Shown: positions 44,796 through 55,916 of the stretch, one piece after another
Layout: the number at the start of each line of letters is the position of its first letter
Numbering within the stretch: position 1 is the stretch's first letter
NCBI GenBank assembly: GCA_958510875.1
Contig: OY294068.1
Coordinates: 162,848,388-162,912,387 of the forward strand
From: Endomychus coccineus
Taxonomy: Eukaryota; Arthropoda; Insecta; Coleoptera; Endomychidae
DNA: 64,000 nucleotides
Direction of reading: 5' to 3'
The notes under the pieces: generated by a model
The model's database searches: none
Seen by the model: the letters and a program-made list of their open reading frames with translations, nothing else
What the model was told of the DNA's origin: nothing
Program-made: the position numbers and the translations under genes

Positions 44796-46117
44796 AATCG
44801 TTCAATAATACTTTTCTTTTATTTACAGTATTGAGTACGTTTCGAGGTAGTAACAACTATTCCGCTTTGAAATCAAATTATCATCTACCGAAAATAAATG
44901 TGTTACGTAATTGTAAATGTTAACAAGGTATTGAAAAAAAAACTAATTGATTCCTGTACGAATAACCCACAAACAGAGTCTAAAAGATTTAGCATAATGA
45001 TATTCAAACGCCTTCTTATGTTTACATAAATATTCAAGTGTACATTTCGCTGAAATGTTTACGATACGTCAAATAATGAAAAATTACCAAAAGATTAATG
45101 GAACTTTCCTGTTTATGTGACCCACTTAATCTTCACAGTTCATAGCATAGAGTGTTATTACCTAAATGTTATAAATCGATAATAAATACTCTCGAAATCT
45201 TAACCCGTGAACTGGATATTATTGATAGAAACTGCATTATAATAAGGTAGAGCGAATTATTAAGACAAAATATTTCACTTTCATCGAATAAATCAATTAA
45301 TTAATGTTGTTAATTTTGGAGAATAAGACTGTCACAACATACCTAGGTGTTTCAACCTGAAAAATATTTGATCACCCTTAACATACCAAGACACCACGCG
45401 AAAATACCATGGACTTGAGGGGAAAAATGATTTAAGTCAGCTTGGAAAGTAACATCTCAGTGAATAGTCATATTAGTATAAGCGCAAATGAAGGAGATTA
45501 AACATAATACGAGTTACCATTATCTACTACGCAAATAATAAAACAATAAAATGCAAATCTACGACACAGATATCCGGCTGGTTTATAATTGCGGAGCAGA
45601 AGCTTGGCTGCATATAATCCCTATTCAAATATACAGACCAGAACGAGAACAAAATAAAAGAATCAGAATATACCTCGATACGAAATGCCGCATACCAAAC
45701 AAGCATAATAAAACATAGAATATGACATTGACTCATTGATAGAAAAAATACAAATACCACACACAAAATTACGTAAAACATAAACTAACCTACAAGCGAC
45801 ACGGCAAAAACTACGATCCAAAAGTCCCAAGACAAAGCTTTCTCTTCCCAAACTGTACCATAGGTATATATGGCATTTTGATATAATATTTATCAGATCT
45901 CAGTGGTTTATATCGCTATGAATAAAACCAGCATGGCCGTGGAGGAAATATCATCGTGACCCGGGGGTAGTGAGAATCAAACTTTCAATAGTTACTTCAT
46001 TCAAGTTTAATTTCTTTTTGTCCCACAAATAATACACATATCGAAGTATATACGTTGTTTTAATTACGATTTAGTTTTGAAATTTTTCAGTACTTACAAA
46101 ATAGAGGCGTGTACACT
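44796..46117. other. No gene seen
   Basis: Frames at 45527-45851 on the minus strand are hydrophobic and AT-driven, with no signature. Confidence 0.4.
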
Positions 46118-46986
46118 ATGAGGGAAAAATAAATCGAACCGACAGCTGCTATCCGGGGCGGAATGTGGTGTGTTTTTAGGGGTTGAAAACAGTTTTTCGT
46201 GAGTTGAGCATAAAAGTTGTAGGGAATGAAAAGATCTACAACTTTTTGTCCACCGTTTTTACCCTAACCTCAAAATTATTCGACAAAAATGCGAAAAACC
46301 AATTTTTCGGTTTTTGCTGTCTTAGTCATGCATGACATCTTATCAAAACTCGATATATACAATAATTGAAGAAATAATATTATAGTTTCCATAAACAAAA
46401 AAAATTAAAATGATTTTATTAATTAATAACAATTATTCAACGATAAATATGCAAATTTCCACGAAAGAACCGATTTTTCGGTTTTTTCAATTTTCCCGCC
46501 ATCTTTTCCATTGCAGTACCTTTTCTTTACCACGAAAGTAGATGTAATAGTGAGTAAGTGAGCCAAAACTGAACTCTGTAGGATGCGTAGTTTTAAGAGG
46601 AATCGCAGTTAAAAATTTTTTTCGTTAAATTGAATTTAACAACAACCTCCAAATATTTCCTTCCAAAAAAATCACTGCCTTTTTGCAATAAATAGGGGTA
46701 TCTTTCGTCAAAGTTAGAGCTTCATGAAGTTTAACTTTTCAAAGAAAAAAATTAAAAACCGAAAAATTGGTTTTTCGCATTTTTGTCGAATAATTTTGAG
46801 GTTAGGGTAAAAACGGTCAAAACAAAAAGTTCTAGATATTTTTATTCCCTACAACTTTCATATTCAACTTTTTTTGATAGAATGCACGGTTTAGCCAGAA
46901 ATCACGACAAACTGTTTTCAACCCCTAAAAACACACCCCATTCCGCCCCGGATAGCAGCTGTCGGTTCGATTTATTTTTCCCTCTT
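46118..46986. mobile_element. Fold-back MITE, 0.87 kb, with about 220-bp inverted repeats
   Basis: Ends GAGGGAAAAATAAATCGAAC, inverted at 46966-46986. The arms (46118-46320 and 46753-46986) share 'GGACAGCTGCTATCCGGGGC'-type and 'CGACAAAAATGCGAAAAACC' blocks. The central 430 bp is non-coding. I see no convincing target duplication. No transposase. Confidence 0.8.
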
Positions 46987-47399
46987 TTACAATACCTTGT
47001 TCTACAATATCCCGCTGTCAGATTGCTGTAACGAATTATTTTTTTTATTTCTAATATTTGCTCCTATTAGTACTGGCCTACTAGACATTGAAATGAACAT
47101 CATTTGTATGGATCACATTGTGAACTTATATTTTCACAATTGAATTTTTTTTTAGAAATGTAAATATAGATTGAATCATTGGATGCAATATCATTCTATT
47201 GAAAAGTTAAATAAAATTACTATCAAAAGTTGGATTTTCACTAGTTTAATAAATAAATGTGATTATAATTTCGCTAACATAATAGTACTTTGTAATATTT
47301 GTTTGAAGAAGCTACTAATGTTCGAAGAACATCGTGTGAAACAGCAGTGGAAGGTTTGGAGGTTATAGACATAGGGAAAGCCCTCATTAGGTAAAGAGT
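46987..47399. other. No gene seen
   Basis: AT-rich spacer between the fold-back element and LINE-1e. Confidence 0.4.
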
Positions 47400-48805
47400 T
47401 TCACAGCTTCGCTGTTCGACAAAAGTTGAAGTCTGGTATGAAGAAGTTAGACAGGTCTCGAGCTTGACAGTGAAGGGGCGAGTTTGAGCTCGTATAGTCC
47501 GTCTGTCTGGAATATCTCGTGATGGAACAACATACGAGGTTTCTGATGAACATCGACCATGGAAATATTCATAAAAAAGGGAGAGATTTCCCACCTTTCT
47601 ACGATATTCTAGAGAGGTCAATGAACTCGTAAGTGTGAATATTTCTCTTCTGGATAGAATCCAAGAGCTTCAGTGCATGTATGGGAGCCAAACATGTGAA
47701 CAGTAGTCCAGGATAGGTCGAATCTGTGTTTATAGATTATAAGGAGCTGCTGGGACGGAATACAAAAGTTTTTGTGAACCGGTTTTTGCAATGAACCTCA
47801 CATGATCGTTCCATCAGAAGGTGCTGTTGGTGATGATCTCGAGCATTGTTAAGGAAGACTCCAAAGGAATAGCTGTACATAACATCTTCATATTAGGAAC
47901 TGTGGGATCCGCCTTCCTGGAGAACACGCAAGCTTGAGTTTTAGATGCATTAAACTCTACCAGATTATCAGATCCCCATTTCAAAATCTTTGCCAGATCT
48001 CCATTTATTGCGTCAAGCTGTCCCTGTCTCGCTCCTCTGGTTTCATTGGATGGTATAGGGGATCTAGATGGGAAAGCGTTATAAAGTGTACGATCATCTG
48101 CAAAGCTGTGGACTGGACAGCTGGTCACTTCCAGCAGATTGTTGATATGGAGTGAAAACAAAGTTGGTGGAACACCAACGTTGATAGCCATTGTATCGGA
48201 GGATACTCCGTCAATCAGCACATGGAGTAATCTATCTGAGGGAAAACTCGAAAGTAAGCGACAAAGTTTAGGCGGCAAACCATACGATGGAAGTTTCCTA
48301 AGAAGGTTTTGGTGTCAGAGTCGGTCAAATGCTTTGGAAATATCCAATGATACAGCTAGAGATTTCCCATGTTTTTCAATAGATTTCTGCCATACATGCG
48401 TTACGTAGGCAAGCAGGTCTCTTGTTGATCTCTGCTGACGAAAGCCATATTGCCGGTCATTCACGATTTTGTAGCTATCTAGGTATTGCTAGTTGATTGC
48501 TTTCTCCATCACTTTAGAGATCACAGATAATAGTGCAATGGGTCTATAATTATTAGGAAGGGTCTTCTTTTTTTTTTTAGGTATTGGTTGCACTATAGTT
48601 GTCTTCCAGCTGGAAGGAAACCCACCAAGTTTGTATGAAAAGGTAAATGACCTGCAGAAATTTGGTGTTAATTCAGGCGCACGACATTCCTTGAGAACGA
48701 TAGGTGAAATTCCGTCTGGCCGTCTGGTGTAAATTAATGTATAATAAATTATAGAACGAATCGAGGTGAACAGGAAACCAGAGACTAGTATTGTAAAATT
48801 CCTCA
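47400..48805 (-). pseudogene. LINE-1e: jockey-like reverse transcriptase, most complete copy
   Basis: Minus-strand order: 'RRPDGISPIVLKECRAPELT' near 48720, 'GGFPSSWKTTIVQPIPKK', 'NYRPIALLSVISK' near 48540, a frame change near 48490, then 'RLLHVLIDGVSSD' and 'HSFADDRTLYNAF' (catalytic box, near 48100). 'DLAKILKWGSDNLVEFNASK' follows near 48000, then the post-RT region down to 'YFHGRCSSET' near 47555. The upstream endonuclease domain is absent. Frameshifts near 48490, 47940 and 47620. Confidence 0.8.
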
Positions 48806-49091
48806 ACTAAGTAAAAGCCATAAGTGGTAAGTAATGTTGTAACGACTTTCCTAAAAATAAGGAACGGATTATGCTTTCGCTACACTCAAGCCATTTTTCG
48901 CATAAGCCGATAAAGAGTGAGCGCCGCAGTCCGTCTAGTTGGGTGGGCTCGAATCCGCTAGGTAATTTCCTTTTCTCAATCGCCAATCCCAATCTCTGAA
49001 ATGATGTACTTTAGCGACATCCATCGAGTATACCTTTCTTGGAGAACTTATACTGATCCCAAAAACCTGTGGTAGCTCTATCGGCTATATG
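48806..49091. other. Spacer with a B-box-like patch
   Basis: GGGCTCGAATCC near 48947 resembles a tRNA T-arm, but no other tRNA part is convincing. Confidence 0.3.
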
Positions 49092-50593
49092 TACGAGAGC
49101 AAGGTGAAAAGTCCCCGAAGGAATGATTTATTCGGTCAAAACTTATTTTATTTCTCCACATAATCTCCTTGTAGCCCGATACACTTCGTCCAACGTTGTT
49201 CTAATCTTTCGATCCCTTCTAAATAATAAGATTCCGGCAATCCCTCAAGATAGGCGTTTGCTTCACTGATGACCTCATCGTTGGAGCCAAATCTCTTCCC
49301 GCCGAGCCATTTCTTCAAGTTTGGAAATGGCTAAAAATCGCAGGGGACCAAATCTGGAGAAAATGGTGGATGACCAACCAATTCGTAGCGCAATTCATGC
49401 AATTTTGCCATTGCGACTGCAGATCTGTGCCTTGGTACATTGTCCTGGTGGAAGAGCGCTTTTTTTTTGCCAAATAAAGCCGCTTTCGCTTCGAATCGGC
49501 GTCGAATCGATCCAATAGCTCTACATAATATACGGCGGTGATCGCTTTGCTCTTTTCAAGGTAATCTAATCGATATGGACGATACCGTGTGCATCCCAAA
49601 AACTGTCGCCATGACTTTTTTGGCCGATAAACCCATTTTGACCTATATCGGCTTCGATTCACACTGATTTCACTGTTCTCTTTGGGCTCTGGTGTGTTGT
49701 AATGGGTACTTGTTTCGTTTACGGTTACGAACGGCGCAAAGAGTCCTTATATCGCGCTTGAACATCGCCAAACGCTCCTTTGAAGTTGTAACATGATCGC
49801 ACTTGTTGTTAACAGAGAGCAAATGCGGCACTCATCTGGCAGATAAATTTCTCGTATTTAAAAATTTATGCAAAACGTTTCGTACCCATTCGGTTGAGAT
49901 ACCCAAGGCCTGAGCAATCTGATGCACTTTAACTCGCCGATCGTCCAATATCATACCATGGATTTTATCGACCATTTCTGGCGTTGTATCCCCCATTGGA
50001 CGATCAGAACGTACGGAGTCCTTTGTGGCCATACTGTCACAACGAAAATCAGTAAGTCACTTGTGAATCGTTCCGAACGATGGTGAGGAGTTCCCATAAT
50101 GTTTAACAAGCCATATTTTTTCCACGCAAGAAATAATGTTTAATCAAGACGCGAAATTCACTTTTTCTCATTCTTACAAAATCTTCAAGGATGCTTGCTT
50201 TCGATGGGTGTCAAAACAGGACCGAATGACATATCAGTCTGAAAATTCTAATGCGTTCTAGCTAAAAATGGTACATCACAAATGTCACATGAGCTTATGG
50301 GGTTTTCTGATATTAAATCAATCCCATAATAATTAAAACTCCTCGTAAAAATGAAGTGTCAATATGTATATTTATTATTCAATACCATTCAATTATCTTT
50401 CATATATTAAAAATTATCTCCACGGCAACCTGCCTTCGCTAGCCAAGGTCCTAGATCTTCTTCTCCCCTCGTTCACCGATACTTCTCTGCCATAGAACCT
50501 TTGTCATCGACTTATAATTAAGGGACGCCACAAGATTGTCGATTGTGGCGCCATCTGTTTTATTTTCCAGGGATTTTTCACCTTGCCCTTGTA
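49092..50593 (-). mobile_element. Mariner 2, minus strand, with a 0.23-kb insertion
   Basis: Ends TACGAGAGCAAGGTGAAAAG and its inverse TACAAGGGCAAGG at 50593. Collinear with mariner 1 (14125-15316), except for about 230 extra bp at roughly 50295-50525 between the terminus and the gene. Confidence 0.85.
49130..50100 (-). pseudogene. Mariner 2 transposase, broken
   Basis: Minus-strand blocks: 'DRPMGDTTPEMVDKIHGMIL' near 49990, 'RRVKVHQIAQALGIST' and 'TRNLSAR' to 49832. The HNTPE-type block lies near 49690, and the Asp-containing middle with 'KAITAVYYVELLDRFDADSK' near 49510. The catalytic region near 49430 has a frame break. The C-terminal region reaches about 49130. Several frameshifts. Confidence 0.8.
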
Positions 50594-51509
50594 TTCCCGT
50601 AATCAATTACATTACTTTGATTTCTAGTGGGACATTTACTGTCAAATAGGGTAGATATATTGCTGGTTTCTGTAGCATTTGTGCATTTGTCAGTAGAGTT
50701 ATTTATACCTTTAGAGAGTTATCTTTCAGTAGCATTGCAAATTGCAACCTACTCGTTTTGCTGATGAATTAGAGAGCAAAACAGCTGCCCGAAGTTATTA
50801 GTTGAATCGAAAATTACTGTTCGATTTAGAGAAGTCTTACCATTGTGAATTGTTATTATAATGTGTTCAAGAGTAAATTGGTGTTCATTTACATTTCATT
50901 ACCTACATTCAATTCGAATGAATTTAAACAAAATGAACGCCAAAACTCTAGCAATATCCTTCCAATATCCTGAACATTGCTCATTTCACATTCAGGTTCA
51001 TTAGAAACGTATATCATAATAAAATGGATTATATGACAAGAATATGTTGACAGATTCTACATATCCAATTAGTCAACTATTCACAAACTAGATACTGAAA
51101 TGATTTATATTTATAACGAATTATTTTTATTTTCGTAACATCATCCCCCGCGCTGTAACATTCAGCCGGTTCGTATTGTCGATTTAAATCGTGTATCATC
51201 GACCCTGGATATCAAACTTTCTGAAGTAAGGTCAAATCCTTTTGGAACTATTCCAAATGTAAGAAAGTTTGTCATCACAATTGCCCGGTCGCCAATAATA
51301 GCATACGAGCTGATGACGTCACCAGTTCAAGTATAAATCATTATATTTCATCCTTATAGAGTCAATTTTATCAACTAACAACAAACATAAACGACATCTC
51401 GAACCAGCTGCCTTACTTAGGTTGACTCAGCTTATTATTATGGCACGTACTCCTTATTATGGTAAATATTCTAGCCAATGATGTCTAACATGAATAAATG
51501 AGATACAAT
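50594..51509. other. No gene seen
   Basis: AT-rich, with no recognisable frame or repeat. Confidence 0.4.
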
Positions 51510-51565
51510 TTAACGAAATAATAAATAAAACTACTTTGTTTTACTACCACTGATATTTAATATAG

Positions 51566-51608
51566 TCGTTACTATAGTTTCAACACTAAACGTGTCATCT
51601 TCAGACGA
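51566..51608 (-). ncRNA. Hammerhead-ribozyme-like motif 6 (PLE5L)
   Basis: On the minus strand, stem I is UCGU/ACGA and the core CUGAAGA. Stem II is ACAC/GUGU with a short loop, then GAA, a self-complementary ACUAUAGU and A. The core is complete, and the stem III design matches motif 1 with a different sequence. Confidence 0.7.
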
Positions 51609-51692
51609 AAAATGGATTTAACAAATATTAAATCTACTATATATAGGTTAAAGAAGGATTTCAAACAAATTTTATGGCTATAGGAAATAGTT

Positions 51693-53708
51693 CTAGGAAA
51701 AACCAGAGAGGGGTAAGGTGATTAAGTAATTCCGTGAGGACATTAGTGGTGTGGGTATATTTACTAACAGACAGGTTATTAATACATTGAAGAGATTACT
51801 GTAATATAAATCTAGTTGATCGTTTAGGATCTTATTATCATACATCTTCATTCCTTTGAAAATTTCCATTGACTCTAATATATTTAGTTTTGAAGTTTTA
51901 TCTTGACTATGTAAAATTTGGACATTATTCAAATTACGAAAGGTATGGCCTGTTTCTAAAATATGATTTGCAAATGAAGAATCGGTTTTATTATTTTTGA
52001 AGGAACGAAAATGTTCTTTATATCTAACTGCTATGTTACGGCAAGATCTGCCTATGTAAAAACTATCACACTCTGAACAAGTTAGTTTATAAAATCCGGG
52101 TCTTTTAAATTTGTCAGTTTTATCTTTCGCATTGAACAGAATATGAGGTAATTTGTTTGGGGGTTTGAAGCTGATGGTCAGGTTATGATGGGATAAGATG
52201 TTTGCAATTTTTTCGCTTATAGGACCAAAATAAGTTAAAGAAACATATTTTAATGAGTTATCTTTGTATTTTATAAAGGGATAAATGCTATTGTAAATTA
52301 ATTTTTGTTTTTTTCTATTTATTAATTTAGAAACTACTTGAGGACCGAAACCGTTATTTGTAGCAATGACTTTAATTGTATCTAGTTCTTTACTAAGATT
52401 TTCTGGAGATAAGGGAAGGGAAAAGGCTCTATGTATCATTGAATGAAAAGCAGCTAGTTCATGACTATAGGGGCTATGTGAAGAGGTACAAATTACTGTA
52501 TCTGTGAAAGTAGGTTTTCTGTAAATGTCGAATGAGATGCTATAATTATGATGTAATAATGTTAAGTCTAAGAAATTTATTTTGTGATCCTTTTCTGTCT
52601 CTAATGTGAATTTTATGTTGGGATGAATATTATTGATGAATGATAAGAAAACATCTAATTGTCTAGGTGTACCTTTAAAGAGGGCTAAAACATCGTCTAC
52701 GTATCTGTACCAAAATTGAATACGTTTTTTAGTTATGGCAGAACTCATTATAGTATCTTCTATGTGAGACATAAAAATATCTGCGAGAAGTGGACTAAAT
52801 GGAGAACCCATAGCTAATCCGTTATTTTGAGTATAAAATTTGTTATTAAACTGACAGTAATTTTGACTGAGGCATAAATCAAATGCCTGTTCTATTTCTG
52901 ATTTTATCAAAGGATTAATATGTGACTTTTCTAAAATATTTGTGATTAAATTTTGACATTCACTGGGAGGGATATTTGAAAACATATTAGAAACATCAAA
53001 GGATACCAACATACCGGTGTTAGGTATAATTTTTGCTTTTATCGAATTTGCGAGTTCAACAGAGTTTTTTACTGCAAATTTGGGTTTGAAATGAGATATA
53101 TTTTTGAAAAAGGAATTAAGTTTTTCGGAAAGTTTGTGTGTGGGGCTATTGATATAATATACTACCGGGCGAATAGGAGCGTTCTCTTTGTGATTTTTCA
53201 TAAGGCCGTAGAGTTTTTGAGATGACGAGTTACTATTTATAAGCTTAATTTTTTCAAAATTGTTCGTAATTAAAAATTGACTATTATACAAAAATTGTTC
53301 AGTTTTCAACTGGAATTGATTAGTGGGGTCTTTTTTAATTTCTGTTAAATCTGAGGAAATAAATGCGAACATCTTATAGTCATAATCTTTTTTATCAATA
53401 ATCACTGTTGCATTCGATTTGTCTGCTTTTGCAAGAACAAGATCATTAGACTTTATTTTATCTTTGATTGATTTAATAGAAGAAGAATCTGTGTTATTCA
53501 CTTTGGAATTTTTGTTAGATGAAAGGATCTTGTTAATATTTGCTTTAGTTATAATGGTATTTGGTAAGTTTTTCAATGCAAGTTCTACTTCTGTAATTGT
53601 AGTCTCTAAAAATGTATTGTTTTTAATATGAGGTGAAAATTTAGGACCTTTATTCAAAATGTTTAATTCGTTATCATTAAATTCAGTATTTGAATAATTA
53701 ATTACTTT
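51693..53708 (-). CDS. Penelope-like reverse transcriptase with GIY-YIG endonuclease
   Basis: Multifunctional retroelement protein: RNA-templated DNA synthesis primed at a nick made by its own nuclease. The frame is open from the palindrome centre to a stop at 51693, about 670 codons. No ATG lies near its start; the first in-line NTG is a TTG at 53657. Numbering from there: N-terminal region with 'LNKGPKFSPHIKNN', RT fingers with 'YGLMKNHKENAPIRPVVYYI' (about 150-170), palm with 'GLAMGSPFSPLLADIFMSH' (about 280), catalytic 'YRYVDDVLALF' (about 319), thumb with 'INFLDLTLLHHN'. GIY-YIG begins 'GFYKLTCSECDSFYIGRSC' (about 525) and continues 'VRYKEHFRSFKNNKTDSSFA'. The N-terminus is truncated by the palindrome junction, so function is doubtful although all RT and most nuclease signatures are intact. 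Confidence 0.88.
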   Translation of the reverse strand, partial: KVINYSNTEFNDNELNILNKGPKFSPHIKNNTFLETTITEVELALKNLPNTIITKANINKILSSNKNSKVNNTDSSSIKSIKDKIKSNDLVLAKADKSNATVIIDKKDYDYKMFAFISSDLTEIKKDPTNQFQLKTEQFLYNSQFLITNNFEKIKLINSNSSSQKLYGLMKNHKENAPIRPVVYYINSPTHKLSEKLNSFFKNISHFKPKFAVKNSVELANSIKAKIIPNTGMLVSFDVSNMFSNIPPSECQNLITNILEKSHINPLIKSEIEQAFDLCLSQNYCQFNNKFYTQNNGLAMGSPFSPLLADIFMSHIEDTIMSSAITKKRIQFWYRYVDDVLALFKGTPRQLDVFLSFINNIHPNIKFTLETEKDHKINFLDLTLLHHNYSISFDIYRKPTFTDTVICTSSHSPYSHELAAFHSMIHRAFSLPLSPENLSKELDTIKVIATNNGFGPQVVSKLINRKKQKLIYNSIYPFIKYKDNSLKYVSLTYFGPISEKIANILSHHNLTISFKPPNKLPHILFNAKDKTDKFKRPGFYKLTCSECDSFYIGRSCRNIAVRYKEHFRSFKNNKTDSSFANHILETGHTFRNLNNVQILHSQDKTSKLNILESMEIFKGMKMYDNKILNDQLDLYYSNLFNVLITCLLVNIPTPLMSSRNYLITLPLSGFS

Positions 53709-53720
53709 GTCACTGAATTG
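53709..53720. other. 12-nt spacer at the palindrome centre
   Basis: GTCACTGAATTG separates ...ACTTT and AAAGT..., the first mirrored bases of the two PLE arms. It defines the breakpoint at which both copies lose their 5' ends. Confidence 0.85.
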
Positions 53721-55916
53721 AAAGTAATTAATTATTCAAATACTGAATTTAATGATAACGAATTAAACATTTTGAATAAAGGTCCTAAATTTTCACCTCA
53801 TATTAAAAACAATACATTTTTAGATACTACAATTACAGAAGTAGAACTTGCATTGAAAAACTTACCAAATACCATTATAACTAAAGCAAATATTAACAAG
53901 ATCCTTTCATCTAACAAAAATTCCAAAGTAAATAACACAGATTTTTCTTCTATTAAACCAATCAAAGATAAATTAAAGTCTAATGATTTTGTTCTTACAA
54001 AAGCAGACAAATCGAATGCAACAGTGATTATTGATAAAAAAGATTATGACGATAAGATGTTCGCATTTATTTCCTCACATTTAACAGAAATTAATCAATT
54101 CCAGTTGAAAACTAAACAATTTTTGAATAATAGTCAATTTTTAATTACGAACAATTTTGTAAAAAATTAAGCTTATAAATAGTAACTCGTCATCTCCAAA
54201 ACTCTACGGATAAAAAATCACAAAGAGAACGCTCCTATTCGCCCGGTAGTATCTTATATCAATAGCCCCACACACAAACTTTCCGAAAAACTTAATTCCT
54301 TTTTCAAAAATATATCTCATTTCAAACCCAAATTTGCAGTAAAAAACTCTGTTGAACTCGCAAATTCGATAAAAGCAAAAATTATACCTAATACCGGTAT
54401 GTTGGTATCCTTTGATGTTTCTAATATGTTTTCAAATATCCCTCCCAGTGAATGTCAAAATTTAATCACAAATATCTTAGAAAAGTCACATATTAATCCT
54501 TTGATAAAATCAGAAATAGAACAGGCATTTGATTTATGCCTCAGTCAAAATTACTGTCAGTTTAATAACAAATTTTATACTAAAAATAACGGATTAGCTA
54601 TGGGTTCTCCATTTAGTCCACTTCTCGCAGATATTTTTATGTCTCACATAGAAGATACTATAATGAGTTCTGCCATAACTAAAATACATATTCAATTTTG
54701 GTACAGATACGTAGACGATGTTTCAGCCCTCTTTAAAGGTACACCTAGACAATTAGATGTTTTCTTATCATTCATCAATAATATTCATCCCAACATAAAA
54801 TTCACATTAGAGACAGAAAAGGATCACAAAACTAATTTCTTAGACTTAACATTATCACATCATAATAATAGCATCTCGTTTGACATTTACAGAAAACCTA
54901 CTTTCACAGATACAGTAAGTTGTACCTCTTCACATAGCCCCTATAGTCATAAACTAGCTGCTTTTCATTCAATGATACATAGAGCCTTTTCCCTTCCCTT
55001 ATCCCAAGAAAATCTTAGTAAAGAACTAGATACAATTAAAGTCATTGCTACAAATAACGGTTTCGGTCCTCAAGTAGTTTCTAAATTAATAAATAGAAAA
55101 AAACAAAAATTAATTTACAATAGCATTTATCCCTTTATAAAATACAAAGATAACTCATTAAAATATGTTTCTTTCACTTATTTTGGTCCTATAAGCGAAA
55201 AAATTGCAAACATCTTATCCCATCATAACCTGACCATCAGCTTCAAACCCCAAACAAATTATCTCATATTCTGTTCAATGCGAAAGATAAAACTGACAAA
55301 TTTAAAAGACCCGGAGTTTATAAACTAACTTGTTCAGAGTGTGATAGTTTTTACATAGGCAGATCTTGCCGTAACATAGCAGTTAGATATAAAGAACATT
55401 TTCGTTCCTTTAAAAATAATAAAACCGATTCTTCATTTGCAAATCATATTTTAGAAACAGGCCATACCTTTCGTAATTTGAATACTGTCCAAATTTTACA
55501 TAGTCAAGATAAAACTTCAAAACTAAATATATTAGAGTCAATGGAAATTTTCAAAGGAATGAAGATGTATGATAATAAGATCCTAACCGATCAACTAGAT
55601 TGATATTACAGTAATCTCTTCAATGTATTAATAACCTGATTTTAGTATTTAAAGTCTGTTAGTAAATATACCCACACCACTAATGTCCTCACGGAATTAC
55701 CTAATCACCTTACCCCTTTCTGGTTTTTCCTAGAACTATTTCCTATAGCCATAAAAATTGTTTGAAATCCTCCTTTAACCTATGTATAGTAGATTTAATA
55801 TTTGTTAAATTCATTTTTCGTCTGAAGATGACACCTTTAGTGTTGAAACTATAGTAACGACTATATTAAATATCAGTGGTAGTAAAACAAAGTAGTTTTA
55901 TTTATTATTTCGTTAA
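53721..55916 (+). pseudogene. PLE5R: right arm of the palindrome, broken PLE
   Basis: Plus-strand mirror of PLE5L. The frame 53718-54170 matches the N-terminal region but lacks 4 codons ('TEINQFQLK' for TEIKKDPTNQFQLK). A frameshift and small deletion near 54165-54215 follow. 54399-55328 carries the palm and thumb with 'YRYVDDVSALF', then a shift near 55250 puts the GIY-YIG ('YKLTCSECDSFYIGRSC', 55320-55600) in another frame. Hammerhead motif 7 and the 3' end follow. Changes from PLE5L are scattered, so the two arms have diverged since the inversion. Confidence 0.9.
55818..55860 (+). ncRNA. Hammerhead-ribozyme-like motif 7 (PLE5R)
   Basis: Mirror of motif 6: UCGU/ACGA stem I, CUGAAGA at 55822-55828, ACAC/GUGU stem II with one loop change, GAA at 55845-55847, ACUAUAGU, A. 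Confidence 0.7.

Larger units (their letters stand above)
51510..53708 (-). mobile_element. PLE5L: left arm of the PLE palindrome
   Basis: Penelope-like element on the minus strand, from the palindrome centre to its 3' end at 51510. It contains a 654-codon open frame, a short 3' UTR and hammerhead motif 6. Its mirror copy is 53721-55916. Confidence 0.9.

Noticed and set aside
45527..45851. Hydrophobic minus-strand frames resembling membrane proteins
   Set aside because: Phe/Val/Cys-rich translation of T-rich DNA, overlapping frames, no family signature.
48900..48970. tRNA gene or SINE promoter (B-box-like GGGCTCGAATCC)
   Set aside because: No matching anticodon or acceptor stem could be paired.
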